From APNM01 sp040361335 (GTDB taxonomy: Bacteria; Pseudomonadota; Gammaproteobacteria; Nevskiales; Salinisphaeraceae), in contig NZ_APNM01000009.1 of NCBI RefSeq assembly GCF_040361335.1, positions 62,001-126,000 of the forward strand: a stretch of DNA of 64,000 nt, read 5' to 3'. This document shows positions 38,382-49,224 of this stretch, one piece after another. Position numbers and translations under genes: made by a program. The notes under the pieces are model-generated. The model saw nothing but the letters and a program-made list of their open reading frames with translations, did not search any database and was not told the origin of the DNA. The stretch's first letter is position 1. Every line of letters begins with the position of its first letter.

Positions 38382-38637
38382 ATTCCAATTTGGGAGATCG
38401 ATCGAACCGTAGCAAGAAAGCGGTGGACTCCAGGAAGCTCCCTGAATCTCGGACCAGTCGGCTCGACACCGTAGAGTTCGCGGTGGTCGTCGATAAACGC
38501 CACCATCACTTGTATCAGCGGTCGAGCTTCGCCTGGGCAAAGCCGAGGCCTCGCACCTCTGCGGAATATCGCTTCGTCGTGTTCATGACTCCATCCTCTG
38601 CAAGAAATGGAGCCTCTGGGAATCTCAGGGCGGTTCA
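38382..38637 (-). mobile_element. IS3-family relic with internal deletion
   Basis: On the minus strand, from an end reading TGAACCGCCC (38637 inward), follows an ATG with MNTTKRYSAEVR, the typical first residues of IS3-family OrfA. After a few codons there are stops, and then QVMVAFIDDHRELYGVEP, the typical first part of OrfB. Both ORFs are cut short and joined, so the middle and 3' end of the element are gone. No opposite inverted repeat was seen beside the PIN gene. The element is dead and marks the right side of the island. Confidence 0.75.
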
Positions 38638-38682
38638 GGGGGGTCTGCCCGCCCGCCGGCCATGCTGCTAAGCTGGATACGC

Positions 38683-38946
38683 ATGCGCCTGGAGCTGTTC
38701 ACCGCGCCATATTGTCCCCATTGCTCGTCGGCTCGGGAGCAGTTGGCGGCAGCGCTCGCTGCCTGGCCGCTCGGCGACACGGTCGAGCTGGTGCAACGAG
38801 ACGTGTTGCAGCATCTCGACCGCGCCGTCGATCTGTGTATCCAACGGGCGCCAGCCCTGGTGCTAGACGGCGAATTGATCCAGCAGGGGGCGCTGGATCT
38901 CGGGGCGCTGCACCACCGGATTCGCGAGAGGACACCATGCGGATGA
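38683..38946 (+). CDS. Thioredoxin/glutaredoxin-like small protein
   Basis: Protein of 87 residues with a thioredoxin-fold start, MRLELFTAPYCPHCSSAREQL: the CPHC redox or metal-binding pair is at 11-14. The C-terminal half has APALVLDGELIQQG, the usual cis-Pro-containing strand region. ATG 38683 is chosen; ATG 38662 would add seven residues without a better ribosome site. It overlaps the MerR gene by ten bases. Co-translation with a metal regulator suggests a role in metal or thiol handling. Confidence 0.7.
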   Translation: MRLELFTAPYCPHCSSAREQLAAALAAWPLGDTVELVQRDVLQHLDRAVDLCIQRAPALVLDGELIQQGALDLGALHHRIRERTPCG

Positions 38947-39329
38947 GCATCGGCGAGACGTCGAGATCGACCGGCCTGTCGATCGACACCCTGCGCTACT
39001 ACGAGAAGATCGGGCTGCTGCCCCGGGTGGCACGCGATCCCGGCGGTCGGCGGTGCTTCCACGATGCCGACCTGTCCAGGCTGCGTTTCATCCGCCGCGC
39101 CCAGGCCTGCAACTTCTCCCTGGAGGAGATCCGGCAGATGCTCGCGCTGCGCGATACGCCCGAGGTCCCGCGTCCCGAAGTACAACACCTGACCGAGCAA
39201 AAGCTCGCCGAGATCGAGCAGCGACTCGCCGATCTGGACCGGCTCAAGCGCGAGCTGGAGCTTCTGCTCAACTTGTGCCGCACCAGCCAGGACGGCTGCC
39301 CGATCATCGACAGCCTCGGAGGGGAGTAA
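38937..39329 (+). CDS. MerR-family metal sensor
   Basis: Regulator of 130 residues. The N-terminal winged helix shows SIGETSRSTGLSIDTLRYYEKIGLLPRVARDPGGRR in family form (key part RYYEKIGLLP), followed by the long dimer helix and a C-terminal metal loop with two cysteines (LCRTSQDGCPII, Cys-x6-Cys) like CueR/ZntR-type sensors. It likely activates the two promoters with 19-base spacers at 39344 and 41160, possibly also 51749. Metal (copper, zinc, cadmium or lead) cannot be fixed by eye; the copper-storage-type gene beneath suggests copper. Confidence 0.88.
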   Translation: MRMSIGETSRSTGLSIDTLRYYEKIGLLPRVARDPGGRRCFHDADLSRLRFIRRAQACNFSLEEIRQMLALRDTPEVPRPEVQHLTEQKLAEIEQRLADLDRLKRELELLLNLCRTSQDGCPIIDSLGGE

Positions 39330-39343
39330 GGGGCACCCCTAGC

Positions 39344-39374
39344 TTGCCCTGGAGCCGACTCCAGATCATAGGAT
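39344..39374 (+). promoter_or_regulatory. MerR-type promoter (19-bp spacer)
   Basis: -35 TTGCCC (39344-39349), exactly 19 bases, -10 TAGGAT (39369-39374). The spacer holds the dyad CTGGAG-CCGA-CTCCAG (39349-39364). Overlong spacing with a central dyad is the hallmark of MerR-activated promoters. It drives the copper-storage-type gene. Confidence 0.8.
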
Positions 39375-39448
39375 GCGGCCCGCAAGCGAGGGGAAAACGA
39401 TCGCGATGCGATCGTGGAGCTTCATCCGAAAACCCGTAGGAGGTCGTT

Positions 39449-39769
39449 ATGACCGAGCTGAGATACGACGAGCGCTGTGTCGAGTCCGCCCTCGCCTGTG
39501 TTCGGGCATGTGAAACATGCGTGAACTGCTGTCTTGAGCAGGAGGGCATGGAGGAATGTCTACGCATCTGCCTCGAGTGCGCGGATATCTGCCAGGCCTG
39601 CGCGCGATCAATGGCGCGTGGCTCGACCCAGGCCGCCCTAATCTGCGGCTACTGCGCCCAGATGTGCGAGGCCTGCGCCGAAGAGTGCGCCAAGTATGAC
39701 CAGCAGCCCTGCCAGGAGTGCGCGCAAGCCTGCCGCACTTGTGCCGAGGCCTGCCGGGCGGTGGTCTGA
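39449..39769 (+). CDS. Four-helix-bundle copper-binding protein (Csp-like, DUF326)
   Basis: Protein of 106 residues with 21 cysteines, mostly spaced C-x3-C or C-x2-C along helices (CVRACETCVNCC, CLECADICQAC and similar). This is the pattern of copper storage proteins whose helix bundle is lined with thiolates that bind many Cu(I). No signal peptide is seen, so it is the cytosolic (Csp3-like) kind. GGAGG lies seven bases before the ATG. It is the first gene after the MerR-type promoter at 39344. Confidence 0.9.
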   Translation: MTELRYDERCVESALACVRACETCVNCCLEQEGMEECLRICLECADICQACARSMARGSTQAALICGYCAQMCEACAEECAKYDQQPCQECAQACRTCAEACRAVV

Positions 39770-39900
39770 TACCGGTCTGCCAGCGGGGGCCTAGCGCCCC
39801 GCTGGCCCTTCCCGCGCGTGCGGCCTAACCGCAGCCCGGGACGTCGCGCCGTTTATCCTCGAATCGCGATGCGACATTCGGCCAACGCCGAGATCGACCG

Positions 39901-41019
39901 ATGATCGACGCACTCGCTGAAAGCCTGCTCATTGGCCTGGGCCTGTTCTACAAGGCCCTGTGGCCGATTCTATTCGGCGTCATGCTGACGGCTCTGATCG
40001 AGACCCTGATCGACCAGGACCGGCTGGCGGATATCTTGGGCGGACGCGACCTGCTCACCACCGGCAAGGCCACCGCGGCTGGAGTCGCCAGCTCCGCTTG
40101 CACCTTCGGGGCATTGAGCATCACCCAGACGCTGTTCAAGAAAGGCGCCTCCGCCGAAGCCTCGTTCGCCTTCAGCTTCGCGTCGACCAACCTGGTGATC
40201 GAGCTGGGCATCCTAATCTACGCCCTGCTCGGTTGGCAGTTCCTGCTGGCCGAGCTGCTGGGCGGCTTTCTGCTGATCAGTATCATGTACGTCTTGGTGC
40301 GGTTGACGCTGCCGAAGCGGATGTTTGAAGAGGCACGCACCCGCCTGCGAGAGCAGTTCCGGAAGGATCCCCCGCCGGTGGTATTCACGCGCAGCGTCGC
40401 CACCCGGGCAGACTGGCGCCAGCAATTGACGACGATCGAAGGCTGGCAACGCATCGCCCACAACTATTTCCACACTTTGGGCAAAATCTACAAGAGCGCC
40501 CTGTTCGGCTTCCTGATCGCAGGCTTCATCGTTGCCCTTGTGCCGACAGCGTTCTGGACCACCCTGTTTCTGGAACCGACCGGGCCGATCGGCATCGCCG
40601 AGAACGCGGTTATGGGCGTGCTCGCGGGCGTGGCTAGCTTCATCGGCTCGATCGGCAATGTGCCCTTCGCGGCCGCCTTGTGGGCCTCGGGAGTGTCATT
40701 CGCCGGGGTGATCGCCTGCATCTACGCCGACCTAATCACGATCCCGATCATGAACCTGTGGAAGAAGTTCTTCGGCAGGAAGGCGGCCGTCTACATCTTC
40801 GCGATCTTCTTCCTGACCATGGTGACCAGCGCGGTGCTGATGGAGCAGCTATTCAGCGCGCTCGGCTGGATCCCGCCACGCCTTAGCGCGGAGGGACTCA
40901 TGAGCTTTCTGGAGGTCAAATTCGATTTCACACTGGTCATGACGGTGCTCGCGCTGCTCGGCACCGGCGTGCTCTATATCCTCAGACACACGGCTTCGCT
41001 ACCCAACACATCGGAGTAG
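39901..41019 (+). CDS. Permease of the YraQ/UPF0718 (DUF318) family
   Basis: Inner-membrane protein of 372 residues with eight to ten helices. Two related halves are visible, each with a small-residue loop typical of the family: ASSACTFGALSITQTLFKKGAS in the first and ASFIGSIGNVPFAAALWASGVS in the second. Relatives include the ArsP organoarsenical exporter, but the cysteine pair expected of ArsP is reduced here to one Cys in that loop. Context suggests metal, thiol-compound or arsenical export. Substrate uncertain. Confidence 0.82.
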   Translation: MIDALAESLLIGLGLFYKALWPILFGVMLTALIETLIDQDRLADILGGRDLLTTGKATAAGVASSACTFGALSITQTLFKKGASAEASFAFSFASTNLVIELGILIYALLGWQFLLAELLGGFLLISIMYVLVRLTLPKRMFEEARTRLREQFRKDPPPVVFTRSVATRADWRQQLTTIEGWQRIAHNYFHTLGKIYKSALFGFLIAGFIVALVPTAFWTTLFLEPTGPIGIAENAVMGVLAGVASFIGSIGNVPFAAALWASGVSFAGVIACIYADLITIPIMNLWKKFFGRKAAVYIFAIFFLTMVTSAVLMEQLFSALGWIPPRLSAEGLMSFLEVKFDFTLVMTVLALLGTGVLYILRHTASLPNTSE

Positions 41020-41159
41020 TGCCCAAGTGGACCCGGGCCCGGACAGGCGCCGCTTGAGCTTCTGAATCTTCCGATTCGAGCTGAGCAACCCGTCCCCCAA
41101 GCGGCGCGGGTTCCATGGATTGGGCGGTGCCCGGTTTCGCGCATTTTCCACATATCCTC

Positions 41160-41190
41160 TTGACCTAGAGCCAACTCCAGGTAGTAGCGT
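41160..41190 (+). promoter_or_regulatory. MerR-type promoter (19-bp spacer)
   Basis: -35 TTGACC (41160-41165), 19 bases, -10 TAGCGT (41185-41190). The spacer shares AGCC-R-ACTCCAG with the promoter at 39344, so both are likely bound by the same MerR protein. It drives the outer-membrane-type gene and those following. Confidence 0.78.
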
Positions 41191-41227
41191 TCCACCCATC
41201 GGAGAAAAACGGCTGGGGATCATGTGT

Positions 41228-42097
41228 ATGAGAAACAGAAATACGGCGATGCGGCGGCTTGCACTGCTGGCGGGGTTATGGGCGCTGATTTCTAGCCCCG
41301 CATTCAGTGCCGGCCATGGGCCCGCCTTTGCGCTCGGCACGCCGACGCTCGGCCAGGGCGCCTGGAGCAGCGACACCACGATGATGAACCTCACCACCGA
41401 GGAGGACGAAGCCTTCATGTTCCGGGAGATGTTGGCCTACGGCATCACCGAGGATCTCACCGCCAGCCTTTCGTTTCCCCTGATCGCCGGCTCCAACGAC
41501 CTGAAGGCCGACAACCCGCCGCGCACCCGCGGCCAGGTCATGATGGGCGGTTTCAGCGAGGTGGAAGGCGGGCTGTGGTGGCGCTTCCACAAACAATATC
41601 CAGGTGAGGGCCAGAGATATGAAAGCACCTTCTATATCAATACGGCGGTCCCGATCGACGAGGAGCGCGGCGGTATCGGTGTCGGGCCCTCGGTGAATGC
41701 GGCCCTGGCGACGGGCTACGCGTCCCGGACCTGGTATTGGTGGGCCGCCGCCGGCTACCAGCATTACTTCGAGCGCGGCAACGACCGTCTCGGCGGTCTG
41801 CCGTACCTGACCGGCGCCATCGGCTATCGCCCGCCCCTCTTCCAGCAGGACTACCCCAAGCCGGACCTTCGCTTCTTCCTTGAGACGGTAGCCGAGTTCC
41901 CCGAGCGGGACGAACGGAATGGCCGGGAGCTGCAGGACAGCGGCGGGACTGTCGTCCTGGCCGGGCCGTCCGTGCTCGGGCTGTTCGGCAAGTACGGGGC
42001 TGAGGCCGGGGTACTGTTCCCGGTCCACGAGGATCTCAACGGCGACCAGCCGGACGAGACCGTCCGCGCGACCCTGGATTTCGTGGTTTGGTTCTGA
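41228..42097 (+). CDS. Probable outer-membrane beta-barrel protein of the metal cluster
   Basis: Exported protein of 289 residues; signal peptide ending near SSPAFSA. The mature sequence has alternating aromatic strands (TWYWWAAAGYQHYF, GGLWWRFHKQY, ATLDFVVWF at the very end), which is typical of outer-membrane barrels and ends in an aromatic residue as needed by the Bam machinery. Short segments such as AYGITEDLTASLSFPLI resemble the transporter/MetA-type barrels in metal clusters. ATG 41228 with GGGG nine bases upstream is preferred to ATG 41222. Function probably transport or sensing at the surface; unproven. Confidence 0.72.
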   Translation: MRNRNTAMRRLALLAGLWALISSPAFSAGHGPAFALGTPTLGQGAWSSDTTMMNLTTEEDEAFMFREMLAYGITEDLTASLSFPLIAGSNDLKADNPPRTRGQVMMGGFSEVEGGLWWRFHKQYPGEGQRYESTFYINTAVPIDEERGGIGVGPSVNAALATGYASRTWYWWAAAGYQHYFERGNDRLGGLPYLTGAIGYRPPLFQQDYPKPDLRFFLETVAEFPERDERNGRELQDSGGTVVLAGPSVLGLFGKYGAEAGVLFPVHEDLNGDQPDETVRATLDFVVWF

Positions 42098-42120
42098 GCT
42101 TTTTCACAGGAGGCATGGTC

Positions 42121-42660
42121 ATGATTGCGAATGCACAACGATGGACACACCGGCCCCACCTGGGCCTCGTGTCATTGCTGCTCGTCGCCTTGGCATCCAC
42201 ACCGGCGGCCGCCTCGCTACGCCAGGTGCAGCATGAGATCCGGGGCATGGATTGCGCGCCCTGCGCCTACGGCATGCAGAAGAGTCTGCGGAAGCTGGAC
42301 GGTGTGGAGGACGTTCAGGTGAGCCTGAACGACGCCATGGGGACGTTGACCCTGGCCCCCGGAAACGAGGTCACGTTCGAACAGATTCGGGACGTGATTC
42401 GCAAAGGCGGGTTCAAGCCGATGGCGGCCACCGCCCGGGTCGCGGGCGCCCTGAAACGGGACGGAGATCAGGTCATTTTGACCACTGAAAGCGGCCAGGA
42501 ATACCGTCTCGAGATCGCCAAAGATGCGCGGGATGCGCTCAGCAAACGGTTGCAGGCGTTCTCCGAGGGCAGCCGGATCCTCGTCACCGCGCGGGTCCCC
42601 GCCGGAACGGAGCAAGTCCAGCACCTGCAGGCCCGGGACGTGACCGGCGTGTCCGAATGA
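42121..42660 (+). CDS. Exported heavy-metal-associated (HMA) domain protein
   Basis: Periplasmic protein of 179 residues with a signal peptide (LGLVSLLLVALASTPAAA) and one HMA domain at about 30-95 containing GMDCAPCAYG (the CxxC metal site). A C-terminal domain of about 80 residues (beginning VAGALKRDGDQVIL) is absent from simple MerP-type proteins and looks like a small beta-barrel. AGGAGG seven bases before ATG 42121 decides the start; ATG 42115 is too close to it. Probably delivers or scavenges metal ions in the periplasm. Confidence 0.82.
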   Translation: MIANAQRWTHRPHLGLVSLLLVALASTPAAASLRQVQHEIRGMDCAPCAYGMQKSLRKLDGVEDVQVSLNDAMGTLTLAPGNEVTFEQIRDVIRKGGFKPMAATARVAGALKRDGDQVILTTESGQEYRLEIAKDARDALSKRLQAFSEGSRILVTARVPAGTEQVQHLQARDVTGVSE

Positions 42661-42667
42661 TCCCGCC

Positions 42668-43218
42668 ATGGTCAGCATCGATCACACCGCGATGAAATCC
42701 GGCCTCGGCCGGGTCGCGGCACGGCTGGACACCCTGGCGACACCTTCCCAATGGCTCCGCTGGTCACTGGGATGCGTCTACCTCTGGTTCGGGGCACTGA
42801 AACTGCTCAATATCAGTCCGGCGGTACCCTTGGTCGGGGAGGCCTATCCCCCTTCATTGCGGTTCCGCTGTACTGCGGCCTGGCGTTCTTCGAGGTCGCC
42901 GTCGGGATCCTGTTTCTCGCCGGTCTACGGAAACGCTGGACGCTGCTGGCCGCCATCATCCATCTCCTCGGCACGTTCAGGACCCTAATCCTGGTACCGT
43001 CGGCCGTGTTCCTGGGTCGCTTTCCCTTCCTCACGATGGAAGGCGAATTCGTGGTCAAGAACCTCGTGCTGCTGGCAGCGCTTTACGCCATCTGGAAGCT
43101 GGAGATCGAAGGGTCGGCCGAGCCGGGTCACACCCGGGCCTACTTCTGGGCGGTCTGGTCAATCATCGCGGCGACCTCCCTGCTTCTGGTAGGCAGCGGC
43201 GCCTGGCTAACAGGGTAG
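42668..43218 (+). pseudogene. DoxX-like membrane protein, frameshifted
   Basis: The first frame (from ATG 42668) reads a good membrane start with LGCVYLWFGALKLLNISP and GEAYPP; then the continuation FIAVPLYCGLAFFEVAVGILFLAG is found only in the frame shifted by one base. The switch falls at a run of five C (42848-42852): six C would restore one protein of about 184 residues with four helices and FLTMEGEFVVKNLVLL, as in DoxX/YkgB-like proteins. It is either a true recent deletion or a homopolymer sequencing error. The stop in the first frame is at 42988. Confidence 0.75.
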
Positions 43219-43343
43219 GCAGAGATCCGACAGCCCGACTGGGAGCCGCGACGCAAGATTTACAAGCCATGCCGCTGCGATGCGACCGGCAGCGGCCGGG
43301 CGGTCAGCGCTGCCCTGTCCGGGTAAACAAAAGGAGCCAGTGA

Positions 43344-44348
43344 ATGAGACGTTTGGCGATCTCTCTGATGACGACCGGCGCGGTCTTTGCCACGGCCCTG
43401 GTGTTGCTGGGCGGGGCCTATCTGCTGTGGGGCTGGGGTATGGATTTGTCTCCCCATCAGGCCCAATACCGCTTTACGGGCTACTGGACGCAGGCCGAGG
43501 GCATGCCGCTCGACCAGCCGTACGGCATCGCCGTGGATCCCCGTAACGGCAACGTCCTGGTCACCGACGCGGCCAACCAGCGCGTGGTGGTCTTCGACCC
43601 CTCGGGCCGGGTCGTCCGCACCTTCGGGCAAAACGGCGACGGCCCGGGGCAGTTCGCCTTGCCCACCGGCGTGGCGGTCGGACCCCAGGGCCATATCTAT
43701 GTCGCGGACTACAACCAGGACCGCATCCAGAAATTCACCGAGAACGGAGAGTATTTGCTCGAATGGGGCGACTCCGGCAGCGGCGAGACCCGGTTCAACA
43801 GCCCCAACGGGCTGGCAGTCGATACTAATGGCGACATCTACGTCGCCGACTTCTACAACAAAGTGATCAAGGTATTCGGCCCGGACGGGGCCTACCTCCG
43901 TCAAGTGGGGCACCCAGGCCACTGGCGGTTAGGGGCGCTGGATTACCCGACCGATGTCGATACGGCTGAGGGACGGGTATTGGTCGCCGATGCCTACAAC
44001 TACCGGGTGCAGCTGTTCGGGGCGGATGGCCGGGCACGGGCCGCCTGGGGCTGGCATGCCTTGTGGCTCTGGCCGCTGCCTTGGGATGGAACCGGGGGCT
44101 TCGGCGAGGCCACCGGGGCAACATTCGGCGCCGGACAACCCTGGACTCACGTCGCCGATGCCCGCAACTACCGCGTCGTCATGCTGGACGAGCGCGGCCG
44201 CTTCGTTACCGACTACACGCTCGCGCACCGCCGGGGCGGGCCGTTCGCCCCCATGCAGCTGGCCGTCTCGCCCGACGGCCAGCGCGTCTACGCCACCGAC
44301 TTGGCCAACGATCGCGTGATTATTCTATCCGTGAGGGAGGCGTCTTAG
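43344..44348 (+). CDS. NHL-repeat protein, membrane-anchored or exported
   Basis: Protein of 334 residues with one N-terminal hydrophobic helix (about 8-32), then a six-bladed-type beta-propeller made of NHL repeats. Repeated units of the type G-x-AVDPx-G-x-x-x-V-x-D-x-x-N-x-R-V are visible: YGIAVDPRNGNVLVTDAANQ, TGVAVGPQGHIYVADYNQDR, NGLAVDTNGDIYVADFYN and later ones. It should face the periplasm. No catalytic residues are seen; a scaffolding or binding role is usual. Good AAGGAG upstream of the ATG. Confidence 0.85.
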   Translation: MRRLAISLMTTGAVFATALVLLGGAYLLWGWGMDLSPHQAQYRFTGYWTQAEGMPLDQPYGIAVDPRNGNVLVTDAANQRVVVFDPSGRVVRTFGQNGDGPGQFALPTGVAVGPQGHIYVADYNQDRIQKFTENGEYLLEWGDSGSGETRFNSPNGLAVDTNGDIYVADFYNKVIKVFGPDGAYLRQVGHPGHWRLGALDYPTDVDTAEGRVLVADAYNYRVQLFGADGRARAAWGWHALWLWPLPWDGTGGFGEATGATFGAGQPWTHVADARNYRVVMLDERGRFVTDYTLAHRRGGPFAPMQLAVSPDGQRVYATDLANDRVIILSVREAS

Positions 44349-44503
44349 ACGCGTCGACTTCGTACTGCCGCTGCTTGCTTTACTCTGAAGCGTGTACTGT
44401 TGGCGGTCCCTGGCGTGCTGGGCACTCTGGCCAGCACTCAGCTCTCGAATTGACGCATTGGTAAGCTTCTACCGAGCGATTTTTATATATCGGGATTTCC
44501 ATA

Positions 44504-44523
44504 TATATGCTAATTCGCATATA
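44504..44523. promoter_or_regulatory. ArsR operator within the ars promoter
   Basis: TATATGC-TAATTC-GCATATA is a perfect 7-bp dyad. It overlaps a likely promoter (-35 TTCCAT 44497-44502, 17 bases, -10 TATAAT 44520-44525) located before arsR. ArsR would block RNA polymerase here until arsenite binds. Confidence 0.75.
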
Positions 44524-44598
44524 ATGGATCGTATTATGCAGGCATCCGACGCCGTGACTCATCTGCGCCATCGGCCGCCACGGCAACGAGGTAACACC

Positions 44599-44982
44599 AT
44601 GAGGGCACAGGCGGTCAACGACGAACGAACAACGCTGACACCACCCGAGATCTTCCGCCTGCTCGCGGACGAGACCCGCTTGCGCGCGCTGGTGTTGCTA
44701 CACGCTGAGGGCGAGCTGTGCGTCTGCGAGCTCACCATTGCTTTGGAGGTTTCTCAGCCGAAGATGTCGCGGCACCTAGCCTTGATGCGCGACGCTGGAC
44801 TGGTGGCGGACCGGCGCGAGCGGGTTTGGATTCACTACCGTATCGCGCCCGCCATAGCCAAATGGATTGGCACGATACTCGATGCCGCCTGCACGAGCGT
44901 AGTCTCGTTTGCGCCTTATCGCGAGGATCGACGGCGCCTGGCCGTCATGCCGGATCGGCCCAGCCAGCGTTGCCGTAACTGA
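44599..44982 (+). CDS. arsR: ArsR-family arsenite-responsive repressor
   Basis: Repressor of 127 residues. The winged helix-turn-helix follows LLADETRLRALVLLHAEGELCVCEL, where Cys41 and Cys43 form the ELCVCEL arsenite-binding motif of classic ArsR; the recognition helix is SQPKMSRHLALMRDAGLV. The start is ATG 44599 with GAGG seven bases upstream. It begins the arsR-arsC-acr3 operon, autoregulated through the palindrome upstream. Confidence 0.92.
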   Translation: MRAQAVNDERTTLTPPEIFRLLADETRLRALVLLHAEGELCVCELTIALEVSQPKMSRHLALMRDAGLVADRRERVWIHYRIAPAIAKWIGTILDAACTSVVSFAPYREDRRRLAVMPDRPSQRCRN

Positions 44983-44999
44983 GATCGGACGGGTTTATC

Positions 45000-45442
45000 G
45001 TGCCCAAGCTGAAAGTGCTTTTCCTGTGCACCGGCAACGCCTGCCGCTCGCAAATGGCTGAGGGCTGGGCGCGCTTTCTCAAGCGCGACACAATTGAGCC
45101 CTACTCGGCTGGTGTGACACCCAAGGGCCTCGACCCTCGAGCCGTGGCGGTCATGGCCGAGCTCGGTGTGGACATCTCCCACCAGCGCGCCAAGCACGTC
45201 GACGAACTGGATACGGCGGCCCTGGATTATGTGGTCACCGTCTGCGACCACGCAGCAGAAACTTGCCCGGTGCTGCCAGGGCGCGCGCCGATGCGGCATC
45301 GTGGGTTTCAGGATCCACCGCAACTGGCCGCCGGCGCCGCCAGCGAGGAAGAGGCGCTCGCGCCCTACCGCCGCGTCCGCGATGAAATCCGCGACTACAT
45401 CGAAACCTTGCCGCAAGCATTACGGCAACCGGAGGCGAGCGA

Positions 45443-45446
<4 letters not shown>
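45000..45446 (+). CDS. arsC: Arsenate reductase, thioredoxin-coupled (LMW-PTP type)
   Basis: Cytosolic reductase of 148 residues that turns arsenate into arsenite for export. The phosphatase-type loop is Cys10-TGNAC-Arg16, and the further redox cysteines Cys82 and Cys89 ([10 protein letters not shown]) give the triad of the thioredoxin-linked class. The start is GTG 45000 (MPKLKVLFL). Its stop overlaps the exporter start (ATGA). Confidence 0.93.
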
Positions 45447-48223
<2,777 letters not shown>

Positions 48224-48439
48224 TCAACAGTTGTCTGCGAACTGGCGGCGCCAGACGGCGTAGATCGTCAAGCCGATGAAGAAGACCAGGGCTGGCAGCA
48301 ACACGTAGTCGAGATAGCCAACCAGCGCCGACAGGCCCACCACGCCAAACAGGATCACCAGTACCGGCGTGAAGCAGCACAGGGCCGCGATGACCGTGCC
48401 GATGATGCCAGCGCCGAGCAGCTTGTCGTTACGCGTCAT
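48224..48439 (-). CDS. merF: Mercury transport membrane protein MerF
   Basis: Inner-membrane protein of 71 residues with two helices. The vicinal pair ALCCFTP in the first helix binds Hg(II), as in MerF; the C-terminus ends FADNC with a single Cys, where MerF commonly has a second pair. It lies between merP and merA with short spacers, the usual place. Confidence 0.9.
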   Translation of the reverse strand: MTRNDKLLGAGIIGTVIAALCCFTPVLVILFGVVGLSALVGYLDYVLLPALVFFIGLTIYAVWRRQFADNC

Positions 48440-48445
48440 GGCGTC

Positions 48446-48745
48446 CTACTTCTTGCGTTGTGATGGATAGCCGGCGTCGGTCGTGGCTTCTGTCAAATCG
48501 GATACCGTCGCCACCTCCGGGTCGTAGATCACGGTGGCGGTCTTGCTCTCGAAATCGACCTGGGCGGATTGAACGCCCTCGACCCGCTCCAGGGCCTTGC
48601 GCACGGTGATCGGACACATGGCGCAGGTCATGTTGTCGACTGTAAGTGTCACGGTTTCCTCGGCCTGGGCGCCGACGGTCGGCGCCCAGGCCGCGAACAG
48701 CAACAATGTTGCGGTGAGGCAAGCAAAGATTCGGCGTTGTCTCAT
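48446..48745 (-). CDS. merP: Periplasmic mercury-binding protein MerP
   Basis: Exported protein of 99 residues; signal peptide ending near VGAQA. The HMA domain carries DNMTCAMCPITVRKAL, the conserved MerP mercury site. It hands Hg(II) to MerT or MerF. Confidence 0.94.
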   Translation of the reverse strand: MRQRRIFACLTATLLLFAAWAPTVGAQAEETVTLTVDNMTCAMCPITVRKALERVEGVQSAQVDFESKTATVIYDPEVATVSDLTEATTDAGYPSQRKK

Positions 48746-48772
48746 GGGGTTACTCCTCGGGACATTCAGGCT

Positions 48773-49135
48773 TCAAAAAAAGGCCGGGGCGTACCAAGGA
48801 AAGGCCAGCAGGGCCAGCACCGGCAACGCCACCAGCCAGAAGATCAGGCGCTGGCGGCGCTTGACCGCCGGGTTGGTGCAGGCCTCACCGGGCGCGCAAT
48901 CCTCGTCGCGGCGATACAGCCGCCACCCGGCGAAGCCCAGTAGCGCCACAGTGGCGAGGACAAATATCGGTCGGTAGGGCTCCAGCGCGGTGAGCGAGCT
49001 TATCCAGGCGCCGCCCACGCCAATGGACAGCAATACCAGCGGTGCGACACAGCACAGAGAGGCCCCGATCGCCGCCAGCACGGCGCCAATCTGGGCCCAG
49101 GCGGTGCGATTTGAAGTCGGGGTGGAATCGTTCAT
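48773..49135 (-). CDS. merT: Mercury transporter MerT
   Basis: Inner-membrane protein of 120 residues with three helices. GASLCCVAPLVLL in the first helix has the vicinal Cys pair, and DEDCAPGEAC in the cytoplasmic loop is the second Cys pair. The start is ATG 49135 (MNDSTPTS); a longer frame would overrun the mer promoter region. First gene of the mer transcript. Confidence 0.93.
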   Translation of the reverse strand: MNDSTPTSNRTAWAQIGAVLAAIGASLCCVAPLVLLSIGVGGAWISSLTALEPYRPIFVLATVALLGFAGWRLYRRDEDCAPGEACTNPAVKRRQRLIFWLVALPVLALLAFPWYAPAFF

Positions 49136-49175
49136 GGCCTTGCTCCGTATTCGATATTCCAAAGAACGCAGCAAA

Positions 49176-49206
49176 GCCTAAACGCGGTACGTAGGTACCG
49201 TGTCAA
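49176..49206 (-). promoter_or_regulatory. mer operon promoter/operator
   Basis: On the minus strand -35 TTGACA (49206-49201), 19-base spacer, -10 TTAGGC (49181-49176). The spacer holds the perfect dyad CGGTAC-CTAC-GTACCG. This is the classic MerR operator, placed between the merR stop and merT start. Confidence 0.9.
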
Positions 49207-49224
49207 CCCGAATCCGAACCTGCC

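Noticed and set aside
38378..38671. 97-codon plus-strand frame after the PIN toxin
   Set aside because: It is antisense to the IS3 relic, whose OrfA/OrfB words are clear on the other strand.
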